A stretch of DNA of 64,000 bases from HK1 sp965220535 (GTDB lineage: Bacteria > Pseudomonadota > Gammaproteobacteria > HK1), in assembly GCA_965220535.1 (NCBI GenBank), contig OZ244833.1:620001-684000 (forward strand), read 5' to 3'. Position 1 is the first letter of the stretch. Every line of letters begins with the position of its first letter. The notes beneath the pieces are model-generated. The model did not search any database. It worked only from the letters and a program-made list of their open reading frames with translations, and was not told where the DNA came from. The position numbers were made by a program, and so were the translations under genes. This document shows, one piece after another, positions 59,916 through 64,000 of the stretch.

Positions 59916-60608
59916 ATGGCCCATATCGCGCTGCATGGCGTGAGCCGCCGCTATCGCAGCGGATCGGAGACGGTGGACGTGCTGTCCGGCGTCGATCTAT
60001 CCATTCCCTCGGGCAGTTTTTGTTCCCTATCCGGACCCTCCGGCAGCGGAAAGAGCACGCTGTTGAACCTGATCGGGCTGATCGACCGACCCGATGAAGG
60101 AAGGATCTCGATCGATGGAACCGAAGTGCAGGATATGCCGGAGCGGGAATTGGTCCCCTTTCGAGCGCACCGCATCGGCTTCGTATTTCAGTCTTTTCAT
60201 CTGATCCCGGTGCTCACCGCGGTCGAAAACGTCGCTTGGCCGCTTTATTTTCAAGGGATCCGGGCCCGGGTGCGGCTCGCGCGGGCGCACGAGATGCTGA
60301 TCCGCGTCGGTTTGGGCGACGAGGCCAAGCGCCTGCCCAAGCGTTTGTCGGGCGGACAACAGCAACGAGTCGCGATCGCCCGCGCATTGGTATCCAAACC
60401 CGGTTTGGTTCTCGCCGACGAACCGACTGCCAATCTCGACCACGGCACTTCGGAGGCGATCATGGATTTGATGGCCGATCTGAACGCAGCCGAGGGCACC
60501 ACCTTGATCGCCGCGACGCACGATCCGCTGGTCATCGCGCGAGCATCCCGGCGCATCGGCGTCGCCCGCGGCCGGCTGTCCCCGATGACCGCCGAAGCGG
60601 CCACATAA
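59916..60608 (+). CDS. ABC transporter ATP-binding protein, LolD/MacB type
   Basis: It is the ATPase of a type VII (MacB/LolCDE-like) ABC system, 230 residues. Visible motifs are Walker A GPSGSGKSTLLNL, Q-loop FQSFHLIPVLTAVENV, signature LSGGQQQRVAIARAL, Walker B GLVLADEPTANLD, and the switch His in AATHDP. The start is 15 bases after the TPR-like gene and the FtsX-type permease follows 25 bases after its stop, so they are probably cotranscribed. Such ATPases power mechanotransmission in the periplasm rather than direct transport. The partner proteins here suggest lipoprotein or lipid handling. Confidence 0.92.
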   Translation: MAHIALHGVSRRYRSGSETVDVLSGVDLSIPSGSFCSLSGPSGSGKSTLLNLIGLIDRPDEGRISIDGTEVQDMPERELVPFRAHRIGFVFQSFHLIPVLTAVENVAWPLYFQGIRARVRLARAHEMLIRVGLGDEAKRLPKRLSGGQQQRVAIARALVSKPGLVLADEPTANLDHGTSEAIMDLMADLNAAEGTTLIAATHDPLVIARASRRIGVARGRLSPMTAEAAT

Positions 60609-60633
60609 GTCGCATAAGAGGCATCGACGAACG

Positions 60634-61866
60634 ATGTTCGATCTGGCCGCACTCGCCTTTCGCAATACCCTGCGCAATACGCGGCGAACGATCTTCACGC
60701 TGATCTCGATCACGATCGGCTGTGCCGCGATGATCGTCTTCGCCGGTTTCATCGCCTTTACCTTCGAGGGTCTGCGCGAAACGACGATTCGGACCCAGCT
60801 GGGCCATTTTCAGGTTTTTCAGGAGGGATATTTCGAACGCCGCGTCTCCGACCCGGCATCCGTTCTGATCGACGATGCCGGTCCTGTCGAACAGGCCATC
60901 GCCGCGATCGACGGGGTCAACACGGTTACGTCGCGGTTGACCTTCGCCGGGATCGGCGGGGTCGGAAACGCGACCCTCAATATGCAAGTCATCGGCGTCG
61001 ACCCCGATCGCGAGACCGAATTTTCGGATTTCGAGATCGTGCTCGACGGTCGCAACTTGCGCCCCGGCGACATCGATGTCGGCGTGATCGGCGATGCGCT
61101 GCGGGTCGGTCTCGGAGCCGAGATCGGCGATTGGGTCACGATCCTCACGACCAGCATCGACGGCATATTCAATGCCGTGGATTTCCAAATCGTCGGCGTG
61201 GTGCGAACCGGCTCCTCCGCTTATGACGCCGTCTATGCCAAGGTTCCCGTCGATATCGCCAAACAAGCGCTCGGGACCGAGGCCGTCGAGCGGATCATCG
61301 TCTTGCTCGACGACACGAATGCGGTCGAGAGGGTCGCGCCGCAGATCGACGAGGCGCTAGCGGCCGCGGCGGCCGAGGGAAAGGCTTTCGAGGTGAAACG
61401 ATGGGATGAACTGGCTGAATTCTACGCCTCGGTCGTGAGGCTTTATTCGGGATTTTTCCGCGTTTTCACCATCATCGTGGTGATCGTCGTCGTCTTTTCG
61501 GTCATCAATACGATGAGCATGTCGGTGCTCGAACGGACCAGCGAAATCAGCGCTTTGCGCGCGATGGGAGCCCCGCGGCGGACGATATTGGCATTGATAT
61601 TGACCGAAGGCGCAATCCTCGGCGGCATCGGTGCGGCCCTCGGGGCGATCGTGGCCTTGGGCATCTCGGCGGGGATCGACAATATCGGCGGCGTGGCCAT
61701 GCCGCCGCCACCGGCGATGTCCCAAGGCTATCAAGCATTCTTGTCGATTCAAAGCGAGGATGTCTTGGTCGCGGCGGCCGTCAGCCTCGCATCGGCGCTG
61801 CTGTCGAGCGTTCTGCCGGCGATCAACGCCCAGAAAATATCGATTGTGGAAGGATTGCGCTCATGA
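60634..61866 (+). CDS. FtsX-family ABC transporter permease
   Basis: The 410-residue inner-membrane protein has the MacB/LolC plan. There is one N-terminal helix (IFTLISITIGCAAMIVFAGF), a large periplasmic domain (about 50-265), and three C-terminal helices in the FtsX domain (FFRVFTIIVVIVVVFSVINT, then LTEGAILGGIGAALGAIVAL, then the last helix near VLVAAAVSLASALLSSVLPA). The family motif SVLERTSEISALRAMGA follows the second helix. It ends in PAINAQKISIVEGLRS, also typical. Its stop codon overlaps the start of the next gene (ATGA), so translation is probably coupled. Confidence 0.92.
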   Translation: MFDLAALAFRNTLRNTRRTIFTLISITIGCAAMIVFAGFIAFTFEGLRETTIRTQLGHFQVFQEGYFERRVSDPASVLIDDAGPVEQAIAAIDGVNTVTSRLTFAGIGGVGNATLNMQVIGVDPDRETEFSDFEIVLDGRNLRPGDIDVGVIGDALRVGLGAEIGDWVTILTTSIDGIFNAVDFQIVGVVRTGSSAYDAVYAKVPVDIAKQALGTEAVERIIVLLDDTNAVERVAPQIDEALAAAAAEGKAFEVKRWDELAEFYASVVRLYSGFFRVFTIIVVIVVVFSVINTMSMSVLERTSEISALRAMGAPRRTILALILTEGAILGGIGAALGAIVALGISAGIDNIGGVAMPPPPAMSQGYQAFLSIQSEDVLVAAAVSLASALLSSVLPAINAQKISIVEGLRS

Positions 61867-62618
61867 CGAGATCGAAGCCGGTCTCGACAATATCGCGTCG
61901 GCAGGCGATCGCTTGGTTGGGCGGGACCACCGCGAGCCTCGCCGGATTCGCTGCGGGCCGGGCGCGCGCCGACGGACAGGATATCCTGCGCGCCGCCGAT
62001 CGATATCGCGCCCCGGCAAGTGCGTTCGTATTCGACACCCGCATCAGCGACCCCGAAGACCGGACCCTCGAGCTGACCGTGCGGGTGCGGGACCGGACCA
62101 AGGGTCTGGTGCTTTATAACGCACCGGCCTCGGTCGCGGGCCGGGCGATCCTCTATGTCGGCCGCAATATGTGGGTTTATGTCCCCGGAACGCGACGCGC
62201 CCTGCGGATATCGCCGCAACAACAGGTTTTGGGGGCGGTGGCCGGCGCGGATGTCGCGCGCACCGTCTTTTCCGGGGATTACAGCGTCGCCGATCGTTCG
62301 CAAAGCGGCGAACGCACGATATTGGATTTGCGGGGGGACGGGAAGGCTTCGGCTTATGGACGAGTGTCGTTGAGCGTCGACAGCGAAGACTTTCGTCCCT
62401 TGGAGGCGAAGTTCTATACCGCGACCGGATCGCGGCGGCTCAAGACCTTGCACTACGAGGACTATCGCCTCGTGCTGGGCATGCCGCGCCCGCTGCTGAT
62501 CCGAGTCATCGACCATCTCGACGGCGACGCCGAAACCCTCATCCGCTATTTCGATATGCGGATCGAAGACACCCCCGATGCATGGTTCCAACCCTCCTAC
62601 TTGAAGCGCCTTGGATAA
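61863..62618 (+). CDS. Outer membrane lipoprotein-sorting family protein (LolA-like)
   Basis: The 251-residue exported protein belongs to the family often annotated as outer membrane lipoprotein-sorting protein, with a LolA/LolB-like fold. The signal has a twin-arginine look (SRRQAIAWLGGTTASLAG, ending ARA), so Tat export is possible. Family wording is clear in MWVYVPGTRRALRIS, ADVARTVFSGDY and FRPLEAKFYTATG. There is no lipobox Cys, so it should be soluble in the periplasm. It probably carries a hydrophobic substrate between the ABC permease and the outer membrane barrel encoded next. The start overlaps the permease stop by four bases. Confidence 0.88.
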   Translation: MTRSKPVSTISRRQAIAWLGGTTASLAGFAAGRARADGQDILRAADRYRAPASAFVFDTRISDPEDRTLELTVRVRDRTKGLVLYNAPASVAGRAILYVGRNMWVYVPGTRRALRISPQQQVLGAVAGADVARTVFSGDYSVADRSQSGERTILDLRGDGKASAYGRVSLSVDSEDFRPLEAKFYTATGSRRLKTLHYEDYRLVLGMPRPLLIRVIDHLDGDAETLIRYFDMRIEDTPDAWFQPSYLKRLG

Positions 62619-62622
62619 GGCC

Positions 62623-63879
62623 ATGCCGACCACCGCTTCGCTCCGACGGTGGGTTCTTCTGGCAGGCTGTCTCTTGATGGTCGGCGGCACCGCCCAAGCC
62701 TTCGAGCCGGAGATCCGGCTGTTATTCGGCATTCGCACTGCCGAGATCGATGCCACGCCTCTCGTTGCGGACCCGGGTGCGGCGGGCTATGTCGACGACG
62801 AACGATTCTTTCGCGCCCTTTTGAGCGTTCGGCACGATGTCGGAGCCCTGCGTTTTTTCGGTCAGAGCCGGATCGTGCTCGACGATAGCGACGGGGCTGT
62901 CAACGGACGAAAAGCCAAGACCGACACCGATGCCACGCTCGACGAACTGAGCCTTTCGTACGCCCTCGACGATACGACGATCCTGTTTTTAGGGCGGCGG
63001 AATCTCTCGGCGGGGCAATCCTTCGGCATCAACCCCGCGGACGTCTTTTTGCAAGAAAGCGATCTCGACCGAAGCCTGCCCGCGGCGCGCCGGCGCTCCG
63101 AGATCGAAGGGATCGACATGGCGGGGGCCGAGCTCTTTTTCGCCGACGGATCCTCCCTTCTCGCCTACTTTGCCCCCGGTATCGGGAATCTGAACGAAAA
63201 CGCACCGCATCGGGCTTATGCCCTCTTTCGCACGAGTTTCGGTACGAACTTCGCGGATCTGGCGCTTTTCGCCTTCGAGGACACCGCGCCCGGGGCCGGA
63301 TTTTCCATCGCCTACCCCTTTGAGAGCGGGCTGATTCTTCATAGCGATACGGCCTTTCGCAAAGGTCGGGATCTACCGCAGCTGCGCGAAGACGGCTCGA
63401 TCGGCGAGCGCGATGCGAAGCGCCCGACAATCGCCGGAACGCTGGGCCTTGGCTATGTTTTCGGCTCGGGCTTGGCGGCGAACTTGGAATATACGCATCT
63501 GTCGGGAGGCTACGACACCTCGGAGTGGAGGCGTTTCGGCGATGCGATCGCCGCGAACACGCCCCCGACGAACCCGGCGCAAGGGGCCGCGCTCGCAGCG
63601 TTGGGAAGAATCGCGGAGGCGGATTATCTGCGCCGCAACTACGCATTCTTGCGGCTTTATCACCCCGATATCCTCGATACGGGTTTCGAGGCCGAATGGA
63701 CCGCCCTTTACGGTCTCGATGACGGATCCGGCAACTTGAATCTGCGCTTTCGCAGAGGTCTCGACGACGCAACCACCTTGTCGCTGTCGCTTGGCACCGC
63801 CCTCGGCGAGGAGGACGACGAGTTCCGCCGCGGGGTCGAGCGCAGCAGCGTCGGGCTTTTTTTGGAAAGGGCGCTGTGA
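62623..63879 (+). CDS. Predicted outer-membrane beta-barrel protein of the envelope operon
   Basis: I prefer the ATG at 62,623, four bases after the preceding stop; a TTG at 62,611 would add four residues. The 418-residue product has a clear signal peptide (WVLLAGCLLMVGGTAQA). It is followed by alternating strands rich in aromatic residues, ending in SSVGLFLERAL. The segment LDELSLSYALDDTTILFLGR followed by a Gly/Asn-Pro-Asp-Val motif (GINPADVF) resembles DUF1302 and alginate-export type barrels. I cannot decide between these families. Position as last gene suggests it is the outer-membrane end of the system. Confidence 0.75.
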   Translation: MPTTASLRRWVLLAGCLLMVGGTAQAFEPEIRLLFGIRTAEIDATPLVADPGAAGYVDDERFFRALLSVRHDVGALRFFGQSRIVLDDSDGAVNGRKAKTDTDATLDELSLSYALDDTTILFLGRRNLSAGQSFGINPADVFLQESDLDRSLPAARRRSEIEGIDMAGAELFFADGSSLLAYFAPGIGNLNENAPHRAYALFRTSFGTNFADLALFAFEDTAPGAGFSIAYPFESGLILHSDTAFRKGRDLPQLREDGSIGERDAKRPTIAGTLGLGYVFGSGLAANLEYTHLSGGYDTSEWRRFGDAIAANTPPTNPAQGAALAALGRIAEADYLRRNYAFLRLYHPDILDTGFEAEWTALYGLDDGSGNLNLRFRRGLDDATTLSLSLGTALGEEDDEFRRGVERSSVGLFLERAL

Positions 63880-63908
63880 GCTCCGGGCCCGGGCTTTGCC
63901 CGGTGCTC
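63878..63908 (+). terminator. Hairpin at the end of the envelope operon
   Basis: GAGC-T-CCGGGC pairs with GCCCGG-T-GCTC around a short loop, starting within the stop codon. No T tract follows, so it may be only a weak or Rho-assisted terminator. The remaining bases to 64,000 hold nothing I can call. Confidence 0.35.
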
Positions 63909-64000
63909 GTTGCCCCGCGCGTTCCAAGCGGCAGCGCACCCAGAAGCGCAACGAGCGATCGCAAAGGCGCTTTGCGAAGTACGCTCGAGCGGCATCTGGC

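Overview
The window comes from a GC-rich Gram-negative bacterium, most likely a proteobacterium. The evidence is a type V autotransporter barrel, the Tat-dependent MsrP/MsrQ pair, an AI-2E family permease, a single-chain PurL with a fused glutaminase, and an envelope ABC operon with an outer-membrane barrel. I cannot place it more precisely. Giant proteins built from Calx-beta-like modules suggest a surface-associated or host-associated lifestyle, but that is inference.

Layout. Positions 1-37,478 (minus strand) are one enormous gene for a secreted protein made almost entirely of Calx-beta-like modules of about 110-115 residues. About 48 diverged modules lie at the N-terminal side (about 37,100-19,900). 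They are followed by a near-identical tandem array of two-module units of 687 bp (about 19,870 down to the left edge), interrupted by a block of five diverged modules (about 9,700-8,130). The C-terminus lies beyond the left edge, so at least about 12,490 residues are encoded here. Two small indels, near 11,558 (minus 1 base) and 3,917 (minus 2 bases), split the reading frame but together restore it. A smaller sibling autotransporter (38,446-43,452, minus) carries three modules of the same family, a repeat-rich acidic linker and a C-terminal beta-barrel.

The right-hand 20 kb is mostly housekeeping and envelope genes: plant-type ketol-acid reductoisomerase (ilvC), glutamine-dependent NAD synthetase (nadE) behind a possible small gene, an AI-2E family permease, an unknown single-pass membrane protein with a Lys/Ala-rich tail, purL, msrP-msrQ, and a five-gene operon (59,259-63,879). 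That operon encodes a TPR-like exported protein, an ABC ATPase, an FtsX-type permease, a LolA-like lipoprotein-sorting protein and an outer-membrane barrel.

A theme across the window is tandem repetition at every scale. It covers the 687-bp array, larger duplicated blocks inside it, 138-bp and 27-bp arrays in the autotransporter linker, in-frame 6- and 12-bp repeats inserted in NadE and PurL, and a recurrent class of 11-bp tandem repeats. One 11-bp repeat lies between the start codon and the signal peptide of the first gene of the envelope operon, where copy-number change would switch the frame.
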